64,000 nucleotides of DNA, taken from Gavia stellata (taxonomy: Eukaryota; Chordata; Aves; Gaviiformes; Gaviidae). Shown one piece after another: positions 47,183-59,650 of this stretch. The stretch covers positions 45,337,671-45,401,670 of the forward strand of contig NC_082601.1 in assembly GCF_030936135.1 (NCBI RefSeq), given 5' to 3'. Each line of letters opens with the position of its first letter. The first letter of the stretch is position 1. The position numbers and the translations under genes are program-made. The notes below the pieces were generated by a model that did no database searches, had not been told where the DNA came from, and saw only the letters and a list, made by a program, of their open reading frames with translations.

Positions 47183-50100
47183 CAGATGCAAAAGAAAGAA
47201 GAAGAAGATGCAGAAGAAGATGCAAAAGTCAGCCAGAAGAAGAAGCAGAAGAAGAAGTAGAAGAAGAAGCCCAGAAGAACCAGAAGAAGAAGAAGAAGTA
47301 GAAGACGCAGAAGCAGAAGCAGTGGAAGCAGAAAAAGAAGAAGCAGAACAAAAAGCAGAAAAAGGAGCAGAAGCAGAAAAAGCAGAAGAACAAGAAGAAG
47401 CAGAGGAAGAAGCACAAGGTGCAGAAGAAGCAGAAGAAGAAGAAGCAGAGGAAAAAAAAGCAGCAGCAGCAGAAGAAGCAGAAGAAGAAGAAGCAGAAGA
47501 AGAAGCAGTAGAAGAAGCAGCAGAAGAAGAAGCAGAAGAAGAAGAAGAAGCAGAAGAAAAAGTAGAAAAAAAGAAGCAGAAGAAAAAGAAATGGAAGAAA
47601 AAGCAGTAGAAGAAGAACAAGCAGAAAAAGAAGCAGAAGAAGAAGAAGCAGTAGAAGAAGCTGAAGAAGAAGCAGTAGAAGAAGCTGAAGAAGAAGCAAA
47701 AGAAAAAAAGAAGCAGAAGAAAAAGAAATGGAAGAAAAAGCAGCAGCAGCAGAAGAAGCAGAAAAAGAAGCAGAAGAATAAGCAGAAGTAGAAGCAAATG
47801 AAGAAGAAAAAGAAGCAGCAGAAGAAAAAGCAGAAGAATCCGAAGAAGTATACATAGAAGAAACAGTAAAAAAGCAGCAGAAGAGGAAGAAGTATCAGAA
47901 GAAGCAAAAGCAGAAGCAGATGAAGAAGAATCAGAAGAATCAGAAGCAGATGAAGCAGTAGCAGCAGTAGTAGGAAAAGAAGAAGCAGAAGAAAAATGAG
48001 TAGAAAAAACAGAAGCAGAAGAAGCAGGAAAAGCAGAAGAAGAGGCAGAAGAAGAAGCAGAAGAATTAGAAAAAGCAGAAGAAGAGGATGCAGAAGCAGC
48101 AGAAGCAGCAGAAGCAGAAATAGAAAGAGAACGAGCAGCTTAAGAAGTAGAACAAGAAGCAGAAGCAAAAGAAGCAGAAGCAGAAAAAAACAGAAGCAGA
48201 AGAAGCAGAAGAAGAAGACGAAGATGCAGAAGAAGAAGACAAAGAAGAAGACGAAGAAGCAGAAGCAGCAGAAAAATCAGAATCAGAAGAAGCAGAAGAA
48301 GCAGAAAAATCAGAATCAGAAGAAGCAGAAGAAAAAGAAGCAGGAGAAGGAGAACCAGAAGAAGCAGAAGTAGTAGAAGCAGAAGGAAAAACACAAGCAG
48401 AAGTAGTAGAAGCAGAAGGAAAAACACAAGCAGAAGTAGCAGAAGCAGAATGAAAAACACAAGCAGAAGCAGAAGCAGGAGCAGAAGAAGCAGAAGAAGA
48501 AAAAGCAGAAGAGGAAGAAGCAGAAGAAGAAGCAGAAGCAGAAGAAGCAGAAGAAGAAGCAGCAGCAGAAGAAGCAGAAGCAGAAGAAGAAGCGGAAGAA
48601 GCAGAAGAAGAAGAAGCAGAAGAAGCAGAAGAAGAAGCTGAAGCAGAAAAAGCAGAAGAAGCAGCAGAAGAAGTAGCAGAAGAAGAAAAAGAAGACAGAA
48701 AAGAAGTCGAAGAAACAGTAGAAGAAGCAGAAGAAGAATCAGAAGAAGCAAAAGCAGAAGCACATGAAGAAGCAGCAGAAGAATGACAAGCAGATGAAGC
48801 AGGATCAGAAGCAGAAGTAGAAGTAGAAGGAAAAACAGAAGCAGAGGTAGAAGAAAAAGAAACAGAAGCAAAAGTAGAACAGAAGAAGAAGCAGCAGAAG
48901 TATCAGATGTAGAAGAAGCTGAAGAATGAGAACCGCAAGAAAAAAAAGCAGAAGCAGAATAAGAAGCAGAATGAGAAGCTTAAGAAGCAGAAGAAGAAGC
49001 AGAAGCAGAAGAAATAGAAGGAGAAGAAGCAGAAGAAGTAGAAGAAGCTGAATCAGAAGAACAGGAAGAAGCAGAAGGAGAAGGAAAACCAGAAGCAGAA
49101 GCAGAAGTATAATAAAAAGCAGGAGCGGAAGCAGAACCAGAAACAGAAGCATCAGAAGCAGCAGCAGAAGAAGCACAAGTCGAAGCAGAAGAAACCAAGA
49201 AGCAGAAGCATCAGAAGAAGCAGAAGCAGAAGAATCATAAGCAAAAGAAGCAGAAGCAGAAGTAGTAGAAGGAGCAGAAGAAGAAAAAAGGGAGAAGAAG
49301 CTGAAACAGAAAAAGGAGAAGCAAAAGAAGCAGAAGAAGCAGAAGCAGAAGAATCAGAATCAGAAGCAGCAGAACCAGAAGCAGAAGAAGCAGAAGTAGT
49401 AGAAGGAGCAGAAGAAGAAAAAAGGGAGAAGAAGCAGAAGAAAAAGTAGAAGAAGGGGAAGCAGAAGAAGCAGAAGCCCAAGAAGCAGAAGCCGAAAAAG
49501 AAGCAGCAGAAGAAGAAAATGCAGAAGGAGAAGAAAAGAAGCAGAAGTAGTAGAAGAAGCAGAAGAAGCAGAAGCAGAAGTAGTATTAGAAGTATTAGAA
49601 GGACAAGATACAGAAGAAGCAGAAGAATAGGAAGCAGAAGAAGAAGCAGAAGCAGCAGAAGCAGAAGCAGAAGATGAAGAAGCAGAAGAAGTAGAAGGAG
49701 AAGGAGAAGAAGAAGAAGAAGAATCAGAAGGAGAAACAGAAGCAGAAAAACCAGAAGAAGAAGCAGAAGAAGAAGAAGAAAAAGGTAAAATAGCAGAAGC
49801 AAAAGTGGGACAAGAAGCAGAATAAGCAGAAGAAAAAGCAGAAGAAGTGGAAGGAGCAGAACAAGAAGAAAAGTGTAAGAAACAGAAAAAGAAGCAGAAG
49901 CAAAAGCAGAAAAACCAGGAGGAAAAGAAGCAGAAGGAGAAGAAGCAGAAGAAGCAGAAGTAGAAGGCGAAACAGAAGCAGAAGGAGAAGGAGAACGAGA
50001 ACCTTAAGAAGCAGAAGAAACAGAAGCAGAAGAAAAAGAAGCAGAAGAAGCAGAAGAAAAAGGAGAACCAGAAAAAGCAGAGGAAGAAGCAGAAGAAACA

Positions 50101-52310
50101 GAAGGAAAAACACAAGCAGATACAGTAGAAGCAATAGCAAAGAGGAAGAAGAAGAAGAAAAAGAAGAAGAATCAGAAGTAGAAGCAGACAAAGCAAAAGA
50201 AGCAGAGGAAGCAGGAGCAGCAGAAACTGAAGCAAAAGAAGAAGAAACAGCAAAAGAAGAAGTAAAAGAATAAGATGAAGCAGAATAGCAGAAATAGCAG
50301 AAGAAGCAGAAGAAAAACAGAATAAGCAGCAGAAGAAGCAGAAGAAAAAACAGAATAAGCAGCAGAAGCAGCAGAAGAAGCAGAAGAAGCAGAACTAGAA
50401 GCAGAAGAAGAAGCAGATGAAGCAGAAGCAGAAGAAGAAGCAGCAGCAGAAGAAGCTGAAGCATAAAAAGGAGAAACAGCAGAAGCAGAAGAAGCAGAAT
50501 TAGTCTAAGAAGCAGAAGAAGAAACTGAGAAGAAGCAGAACAAATCAAGCAGGAGAAGCAGAAGAAGCAGAAGAAGTATAAGCGAAAAGAGAAGCAGAAC
50601 CAGAAGTAGAAGAGAAGACGTAGTAGAAGAATCAGAAGCAGACGAAGCAGAAGCAAAAGAAATAATAAGAAGCAGAAAAAGAAGCAGAAACAAAGAATCT
50701 GAAGCAGAAGCAGAAGAAGCAGAAGCACAAGAAGAATTAATAGCAGAAATAGCAGAAGCAGTAGTAGAAGAAGAAACATAAGGGGAAGCAAAAGAAGAAG
50801 CAGCAGAAGTAGCAGAAGAAACAGAAGAAGCAGCAGAAGAAGAAGCAGCAGAAGCAGAAGAAGCAGCAGTAGAAGCAGAAGAAGAAGCAGAAGAAGAAGC
50901 AGAATTAGCAGAAGAAACAGAATCAGAATCGGAAGAAGAAGAAGCAGAAGTAGAAGAAAGAAGGAGCAGAAGAAGAAGAAGAAGGAGAAGAAGAAGAAGA
51001 AAAAGCAGAGCCAGAAGTGGAATAAGTAGAAGGAGAAGAAGAATCACAAGAAGTAGCAGAAGAAGAAGCAGAAGTAGCAGAAGAAACAGAATCAGAATCA
51101 GAAGAAAAAGAAGCAGAAGAAGAACAAGAAGCAGAAGCAGCAGAAGTAAAAGCAGAAGTAGAAGGCGAAGCAGAAGCAGAAGAAGCATCAGCAGAAGAAG
51201 CAGAAGTACTAGAAGCAGCAGAAACCGAGGTGGAAACAGAAATGGAAGAAGAAGCATAGAAAGAAAAAGCAGAAAAGAAGAAGCAGAAACAGAAGAAGCA
51301 GAAGAAAAAGGAAAGAAGAAAGAGAACAAGAAGAATAAGAAGAATAACAAGAAGAAGAAGAAGTAGGACGAGAAGAAAAAGAAGCAAAATGAGAAGCAGA
51401 AGGAGAAGCAGAAGCAGCAGCAGAAGATGCAGAAGCAGAAGCAGCAGAAGCAGAAGAAGGAGAATCAGAAAAGGCAGAGGAAGAAGCAGAAGAAGTAGAA
51501 GCAGTAGAAGCAGAAGGCAAAACACAAGCGGAAGCAGAAGATGGAAGCAGAAAAAGAAGAAGCAGAAATAGCAGAAGAAGAAGAAGAAAAAACAAAATAA
51601 GCAGCAGAAGAATCAGAAACAGAAGAAGCAGAAGTAAAAGAAGCAGAAGCAGAAGAAGCAGAAACAGAAGAAGAAGCAGAAGAAACAGAAGGAGAAGGTG
51701 AAGCACAAAAAGAGCAGAAGCAGAAGAAGCAGAAGCAGAAGGAACAATAGAAGCAGAAGAAAAAGAAAGAGAAGCGGAAGTAGAAGAAAAGAAGTAGTAG
51801 CAGAATCAGAAGCAGAAGAATCAGAAGCAAAAGAAACAGAAGAAGAAGAAGAAGAAGCAGAAGCTAAGAATCTGAGTCAGAAGCAGAAGAAGCAGAAGCA
51901 AAAGAAGAAAAAAGAGAACCAGAAAAAACAGAAGAAGAAGCAGAAAAAGCAGAAGTAGTAGAAGCAGAAGGAAATACACAAGCAGAAGCAGAAGAAAAAG
52001 AAGAAGAAGTGGAAATGAAGCAGCAGCGGAAATAGAAGCAGACAAAGCAGAAGTAGCACAGGAAGCAGGAGCAGCAGAAACCTAAGCAGAAGAAGCAGCA
52101 GCAGCAAAAGAAGAAGAAGCAAAAGAATAAGCAGAAGAAGCAGAAATAGCAGAAGAAGAAGTAGAAGAAGAACCAGAATAAGCAGCAGAAGAAGCAGAAG
52201 CAGAAGCAGCAGAAGAAGCAGAGAAAGCAGAAGCAACAGCAGCAGAAGCAGCAGAATAATAGGCAGCAGCAGAAGCAGAATAAGAGGCAGCAGAAGAAGA
52301 AGCAGCAGAA
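47183..52310. repeat. Purine satellite, GCA-containing domain
   Basis: About 5.1 kb of GAAGAAGCA- and AGAAGCAGAAG-type units on the plus strand with almost no T and with C only in GCA or CAG. Units of 6, 9 and 12 bases are mixed irregularly. Plus frames are poly-Glu/Ala/Lys or Arg/Ser; minus frames are poly-Leu, Ser/Ala or Phe/Cys. All three plus frames are open for long stretches, as expected of stop-poor composition, so no gene is called. Confidence 0.93.
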
Positions 52311-55300
52311 GAAAAAAAAAAAGAAGAGGAAGAAGAAGAAGAAGAAGAAAAAGAAGCAGAAAGGTAAGAGAAGAAGAAGCCAAGTAGAAGAAAGATGAAG
52401 AAGAGGAAGAAGGTGAAGAAGAGGAAGAAGTAGAAGAAGAAAAGGAAGAAGAAGAAGAGGAAGAGGAAGAAGAAGGAGAAGAAGAAGGAGAAGAAGAAGT
52501 AGAAGGAGAAGAAGAACAAGATAGAGAAGAAGAACAAGATAGAGAAGAAGAAGATAGAGAAGAAGAAGATAGAGAAGAAAAAGAAGATAAAGAAGACAGA
52601 GAAGAAGAAGAAAAAGATAGAGAAGAAGGAGGTGAAGAAGATAGAGAAGAAGATAGAGAAGAAGAAGATAGAGAAGAATAAGATAGAGAAGAAGATGAAG
52701 AAGAAGATGAAGAAAAAGAAGAAGAAGAAGAAGATAAGAAGAAGTTAGAATATGAAGAAGATGATGAAGAAGAAGAAGATGAAAAAGAAGAAGAAGAAGA
52801 TAGAGAAGCGGAAGAAGATAGAGGAGAAGTAGAAGAAGATAATGAAGAAGAAGACAGAGAAGATTTAGAAGAAGATAATGAAGAAAATGATGAAGAAGAA
52901 GAGATAGAGAAGAAGTAGAAGATGAAGAATATGAAGAAGAAGAAGAAGCGGAAGAAGAAGAAGATAGACAAGACGAAGAAGAAGAAGAAGCAGAAGAAGA
53001 AGAAGTAGAAGATAGACAAGACAAAGAAGAAGTTAGAGAAGAAGAAGCAGAAGAAGAAGTAGTAGAAGATAGACAAGACGAAGAAGAAGTTAGAGAAGAA
53101 GAAGAAGAAGAAGTTAGAGAAGAAGAAGAAGAAGAAGAAGAAGTTAGAGAAGAAGAAGAAGAACAAGAAGAAGAAGTTAGAGAAGAAGAAGATAGAGAAG
53201 CAGAAGAAGAAGAAGATAGAGAAGTGGAAGAAGAAGAAGATAGAGAAGAAGAAGAAGAAGATAGAGAAGAAGAAGATAGAGATGAAGAAGATGAAGAAGA
53301 TGAAGAAGATGAAAATGAAGAAGAAGAAGATAGAGAAGAACATAAGAAGATAGAGAAGAAAGAGAAGAAGAAGAAGATAGAGAAGCAGAAGAGAAGCGAA
53401 AGAAGAAGATACAGAAGAAGACAGAGATGAAGAAGATGAAGAAGATAGAGATGAAGAAGATGAAGAAGATAGAGATGAAGAAGATGAAAATGAAGAAGAT
53501 AGAGAAGAAGACAAGAAGATAGAGAAGAAGAGAAGAAGAAGATAGAAAATAACAAGAGAAGAAGATGAAGTTGATGATGAAGATAGAAAAGAAGAAGATA
53601 GAGAAGAGAAGATGAAGATGAAGAAGATGAAAATGAAGAAGTTAGAAAAGATAGAGAAGAAGAAGAAGAAGAAGATAGAGAAGAAGAAGAAGAAGAAGAA
53701 GAAGAAGAAGAAGAAGAAGACGATGAAGAAGAAGAAGCTGTTAAGAAGAAGTAGAAGAAGATAGAGAAGCGGAAGAAGAAGAAGAAGAAGATAGAGAAGT
53801 GGAAGAAGATAGAGAAGAATGAGAAGAAGACAGAGAAGAAGAGGATAGAGAAGATTTAGAATAAGATAGAGAAAAAGAAGATAGAGAAGAAGAAGAAGAT
53901 AGAGAAGGAGATGCTGAAGATGAAGAACACAGAGAAGAAGTGGAAGAAGAAGAAGAAGAAGAAGAGAAGAAGAAGATAGAGAAGAAGAAGAAGAAGATAG
54001 AGAAGGAGAAGATAGAGGTGAAGAAGATGAAGAAGATGAAGAAGATGAAAATGAAGAAGAAGATAGAGAACATAAGAAGATAGAGAAGAAGATAAGAAGA
54101 AGAAGAAGAAGAAGATAGAGAAGCAGAAGAAGAAGGAGAAGCGAAAGAAGAAGATACAGAAGACGAAGATAGAGATGAAGAAGATGAAGATAGAGATGAG
54201 GAAGATGAAGAAGAAGATGAAGATAGAGAAGAAGATAAGAAGATAGAGAAGAAGAGAAGAAGAAGATAGAAAATAAGAAGAGAAGATGAAGTCGATGATG
54301 AAGATAGAAAAGAAGAAGATAGAGAAGAAGATAGAGAAGATGAAGATGAAGAAGATGAAAATGAAGAAGAAGAAGTTAGAAAAGATAGAGAAGAAGAAGA
54401 AGAAATGAGAAGAAGAAGAAGATGAAGAAAAAGAAGAAAAAGCAGAAGAAGAAGCAGAAGGAGAAGCAGCAGAATAAAAAGGAGAAGCGGAAGAAGAAGA
54501 TAGGGAAGATAGAGAAAACGAAGAAGAAAACAGAGAAGAAGAACAAGAAGAATAAGATAGAGAAGAAGAAAAAAAGAAGAAGATAGAGAAGAAGATAGAG
54601 AAGAAGAAGAAGAACAAGAAGAACATAGAGAAGGAGAAGAAGAAGAAGAAGATAAAGAAGCGGAAGAAGAAGAAGAAAAAGAAGAAAAGAAGATAAGAAG
54701 AAGAAGAAAGAGAAGAAGATGAAGGTGAAGAATATGAAGAAGAAGAAGAAGATAGAGGAGAAAAATAAGAAGTTAGAGAAGAAGAAGATGAAGTTTTTAG
54801 AGAAGAAGAAGATAGAGAAGAAGAAGAAGATGAACAACAATAAGAATGAGAAGAACATAGAGAAGCAGAAGAAGAAGAAGAAGAAAAAGTAGATAGAGAA
54901 GAAAATGAAGGTGAAGAATATGAAGAAGAAGATAGAGAAGAAGAAGAAGAAGATAGAGAAGAAGAAGAAGAAGTTAGAGAAGAAGAAGAAGAAGTTAGAG
55001 AAGAAGAATAAAAAGAAGATAGAGAAGAAAATGAAGGTGAAGAATATGAAGAAGAAGAAGATAGAGAAGGAGAAGAAGAAGAAGTTAGAGAAGAAGAAGA
55101 AGAAGACGAGGAAGAGGTAGAGGAAGAAGAAGGGGAAGGAGAAGGAGAAGAAGAACAAGATAGAGAAGGAGAAGATAGAGAAGAAGAAGATAGAGAAGAA
55201 AAAGAAGATAAAGAAGAAAGAGAAGACGAAAAAGATAGAAAAGAAGGTGAAAAAGATAGAGAAGAAGAGAAGATGATAGTAGAAGAATAAGATAGAGAAG

Positions 55301-58300
55301 AAGAAGATGAAGAAAAAGAAAAAGAAGAAGATAATAGAAGATGATAGAAAAGAATAAGATAGAGAAGAAGAAGATGAAGAAGAAGAAGAAGAAGAAGAAG
55401 ATAGAGAAGCAGAAGAAGAAGAAGAAGAAGAAGAAGATAGAGAAGAAGAAGAAGAAGTTAGAGAAGAAGAAGAAGAAGAAGTTAGAGAAGAAGAATAAAA
55501 AGAAGAAGATAGAGAAGAAAATGAAGGTGAAGAATATGAAGAAGAAGAAGATAGAGAAGGAGAAGAAGAAGAAGTTAGAGAAGGAGAAGAAGAAGAAGAC
55601 GAGGAAGAGGTAGAGGAAGAAGAAGGGGAAGGAGAAGGAGAAGAAGAACAAGATAGAGAAGGAGAAGATAGAGAAGAAGAAGATAGAGAAGAAAAAGAAG
55701 ATAAAGAAGAAAGAGAAGATGAAAAAGATAGAAAAGAAGGTGAAAAAGATAGAGAAGAAGAAGAGAAGATGATAGTAGAAGAATAAGATAGAGAAGAAGA
55801 AGAAGATGAAGAAAAAGAAAAAGAAGAAGAAGAAGATAATAGAAGATGATAGAAAAGAATAAGATAGAGAAGAAGAAGAAGATGAAGAAGAAGAAGAAGA
55901 AGAAGAAGAAGAAGAAGATAGAGAAGCAGAAGAAGAAGAAGAAGAAGATAGAGAAGAAGAAGAGGAAGATAGAGAAGCAGAAGAAGATAGAGAAGAAGAA
56001 AAAGAAAGATAAGAAGAAGATAGAGAAGAAGCAGAAGAAGATAGAGAAGAAGAGAGAGAAGAAGAGAGAGAAGAGAGAGAACAAGAAGATGAAGATGAAG
56101 CAGAAGATGAAGCAGAAGAAGAGAAGAAGATCATAGCGAAGAAGATGATAGAACAGAAAAAGAAGAAGATAGAGAAGAAGAAGATAGAGAAGAAGAAGAC
56201 AGAGAAGAAGATAGAGATGAAGAAGATGATGAAGATGAAGAAGAAGAAAAAGAAGATAGAGATGAAGAAGATGAAGAAGATGATGAAGAAGATGATGAAG
56301 AAGAAGATGAAGAAGAAGATAGAGAAGAAATAGAAAAAGAAGAAGATAGAGATGAAGAAGACAGAGAAGAAGAAGAGAGAGAAGAAGAAGAGAGAGATGG
56401 AGAAGATGAAGAAGAAGAAGAAGAATATAGAGAAGAAGAAGAAGAAGATAAGAAGAAGAAGATAGTGAGGAAGAAGATAGAGAAGGAGAAGATAAAGAAG
56501 AAGAAGATAAAGATGAAGAAGATGACGAAGAAGAAGTAGAAGAAGAAGATAAAGAAGAAGAACAAGAAGAAGCGGAAGAAGAAGAAGAAGAAGATAGACA
56601 AGACGAAGAAGAAGAAGTTAGAGAAGAAGAAGAAGGAGAAGATAGAGAAGATGAAGGTGAAGAATATGAATAATAAGAAGTTAGAGAAGAAGAAGAAGGA
56701 GAAGATAGAGAAGATGAAGGTGAAGAATATGAATAATAAGAAGAAGTTAGAGAAGAAGAAGAAGAAGAAGAAGAAGAAGAAGATAGAGAAGCGGAAGAAG
56801 AAGAAGAAGAAGATAGAGAAGAAGAAGAAGAAGATAGAGAAGAAGAAGATAGAGAAGAAGAAGATGAAGAAGAAGATGAAGAAGGAGAAGAAGAAGAAGA
56901 CGAAGAACAAGAAGATAGAAAAGAAGAAGAAAATAGAGAAGATGAAAAAGATGAAGATGAAGAAGATGAAATTGAAGAAGAATACAGAGAAGCAGAAGAA
57001 GAGAAGCGAAAGAAGAAGATACAGAATAAGAAGATAGAGATGAAGAAGATGAAGAAGATGAAAAAGAAGAAGATAAAGAAGATAAGAAGATAGAGAAGAA
57101 GAAGAGAAGAAGAAGATAGAAAATAATAAGAGAAGAAGATGAAGTTGATGATGAAGATAGAAGATAGAGAAGAAGAAGATACAGAAGATGAAGATGAAGA
57201 AGATGAAAATGAAGAAGAAGTTAGAAAAGATAGAGAAGAAGAAGAAGAAGAAGATAAGAAGAAGAAGAAGAAGATGAAGAAGAAGAAGCTGTTAAAGAAG
57301 AAGAAGTAGAAGAAGAAGATAGAGAAGCGGAAGAAGAAGAAGAAGAAGAAGATAGAGAAGCAGAAGAAGATGAAGAAGAAGATAGAGATGAAGAAGATGA
57401 AGAAGATGAAGACGAAGAAGATGAAAATGAAGAAGATAGAGAAGAAGATAAGAAGATAGAGAAGAAGAAGAGAAGAAGAGAAGAAGAAGAAGAAAGAAAA
57501 TAAGAAGAGAAGATGAAGTTGATGATGAAGATAGAAAAGAAGATAGAGAAGAAGATAGAGAAGATGAAGAAGATGAAAATGAAGAATTTAGAAAAGATAG
57601 AGAAGAAGAAGAAGATGAAGACGAAGAAGATGAAAATGAAGAAGATGATAGAGAAGAAGATAAGAAGATAGAGAAGAAGAAGAGAAGAAGATAGAAAATA
57701 AGAAGAGAAGATGATGAAGTTAGAAAATAAGATAGAGAAGAAGAAGATAGAGAAGATGAAGAAGATAAAAATGAAGAATTTAGAAAAGAGAGAAGAAGAA
57801 GATGAAGACGAAGAAGATGAAAATGAAGAAGATGATAGAGAACAAGATAAGAAGATAAGAAGAAGAGAAGAAGAGAAGAAGATAGAAAATAAGAAGAGAA
57901 GATGATGAAGATAGAAAAGAAGATAGAGAAGAAGAAGATAGAGAAGCAGAAGAGAAGCGAAAGAAGATAGATAAGCAGAAGAAGAGAAGCGAAAAAAGAA
58001 GATACAGAAGAAGACAGAGATGAAGAAGATGAAGAAGAAGATAGGGATGAAGAATATGAAGAAGATAGCGATGAAGAAGATGAAGATGAAGACGAAGAAG
58101 ATGAAAATGAAGAAGATGATAAAGAAGAAGATAAGAAGATAGACAAGAAGAAGAGAAGACTGAAAATAAGAAGAGAGAAGATGATGATGAAGATAGAAAA
58201 GAAGATAGAGAAGAAGAAGATAGAGAAGAAGATGAAGAAGATGAAAATGAAGAAATTAGAAAAGATAGAGAAGAAGAAGAAGAAGATAGAGAGAAGAAGA

Positions 58301-59105
58301 AGATGAAGAAGATGAAGAATAATTTGTTAAAGAAGAAGAAGTAGAAGAAGAAGATAGAGAAGCGGAAGAAGAAGAAGAAGATGATGAAGAATAAGAAGAC
58401 GAAGAAGAATAAGAAGACGAAGAAGAATAAGAAGATGAAGAAGAAGAAGATGAAGAAGAAGAAGAAGAAGAAGACGAAGAAGAAGAAGAAGAAAACAAAG
58501 AAGAAGAAGAAGAAGACGAAGAAGAAGAAGACGAAGAAGAAGATGAAGAAGAAGACGAAGAAGAAGAAGAAGAAAACAGAACAAGAAGATGAAGAAGAAG
58601 AAGAAGAAGATGAAGAAGAAGACGAAGAAGAATAAGAAGAAAACAGAAGAAGAAGATGAAGAAGAAGAAGAAGAAGAAGATAGAGAAGAAGATAGAGAAG
58701 AAGAAGAAGACGACGAAGAAGAAAACAAAGAAGATAGAAAAGAAGAAGAAGAAAATAGAGAAGAAGAAGATGAAAAAGATGAAGATGAGGAAGATGAAAT
58801 TGAAGAAGAAGAAGATAGAGAAGTAGAAGATGGAGAAGAAGAAGATAGAGAAGAAGAAGAAGAAGAAGATAGAGAAGAAGAAGACGAAGTAGATGAAGAA
58901 GAACATGAGGAAGAAGAACAAGATGAAGATGAAGAAGGAGAAGGAGGAGAAGAAGAAGAAGGAGAAGATATAGAAGCAGAAGAAGAAGAAGATAGAGAAG
59001 TGGAAGCAGAAGAAGAATATAGAGAAGCGGAAGAAGATAGAGAAGAAAAAGCAAAAGAGAGAGAAGAAGAAGAAGAAGAAGAGAGAGAAGAAGAAGATAG
59101 AGATT
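52311..59105. repeat. Purine satellite, GAT/TAG-containing domain
   Basis: Units change to GAAGAAGATAGAGAA (15 bases) and relatives; GCA becomes rare and T appears in GATAG, GATGAAG and GTTAGAG. Long phrases recur (see higher-order repeat entries). Minus-strand frames of up to about 560 codons are Ser/Leu/Phe repeats only. Confidence 0.93.
55013..55990 (+). repeat. Tandem duplication inside the satellite, period about 493 bp
   Basis: The block containing GACGAGGAAGAGGTAGAGG starts at 55105 and again at 55598. Following landmarks (an AAGAAGGGGAAGGAGAAGG stretch, GATGATAGTAGAAGAATAAG, GAAGATGATAGAAAAGAAT) repeat in the same order with few differences, placing two near-identical units side by side. 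Confidence 0.85.
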
Positions 59106-59650
59106 AAGAAGATGGAGAAGAAGCAGAAGCAGAGGAAGAGGAAGAAGCAGAAGAAGCAGAAGTGGTAGAAGGAGAAGGAAAAACAGAAGCAGTAGTACAA
59201 TAAGAAGCAGAACCAGAAGTAGAAGCAGAAGAAGCAGCAGCAGCAGAAGTAGAAGTAGAAGCAGAAGAAACAGAAGAAGCAGAAGCAGATGAAGCACAAG
59301 AAGGAGAAGAAGAAGAAGCAGAAGCAGAAGAAGGAGAAGCAGAAGCAGAAGCAGCAGAAGAGGGAGAAGCAGCAGAAGCAGAAAAAGAATAAGAAGCAGA
59401 AGAAGCTAAAGATGCAGAAGAAGAAGCAGAAGAAGTAGAATAAGAAGCAGAAGACTCAGAAGAAGCTGAAGCTGAAGAATCAGAAGCAGAGGAAGAAGAA
59501 GAAGAAGTAGAATAAGAAGCAGAAGACTCAGAAGAAGCAGAAGCTGAAGAATCAGAAGCAGAGGAAGAAGAAGAAGAAGAAGAAGAAGCAGAGGAAGAAG
59601 AAGCAGAGGCGGAAGCAGAAGCAGAAGAAGAAGCAGAAGCAGAAGCAGAA
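59106..59650. repeat. Purine satellite, second GCA-containing domain
   Basis: Returns to GAAGCAGAAGAAGCAGAAG units resembling 47183-52310, with an internal duplication: GAAGCAGAAGACTCAGAAG occurs near 59442 and 59514. No gene. Confidence 0.88.

Noticed and set aside
47055..47609. Plus-strand Glu/Ala/Lys-rich frame of 184 codons resembling an acidic protein
   Set aside because: It is the direct reading of GAAGAAGCA units; all plus frames are open, and there is no promoter, splice or conserved motif.
51864..53555. Minus-strand open frame of about 560 codons in the purine satellite
   Set aside because: It is Leu/Ser/Phe repeats with no domain. Overlapping frames on the same strand are equally long, as expected where the sequence lacks stop-forming triplets.
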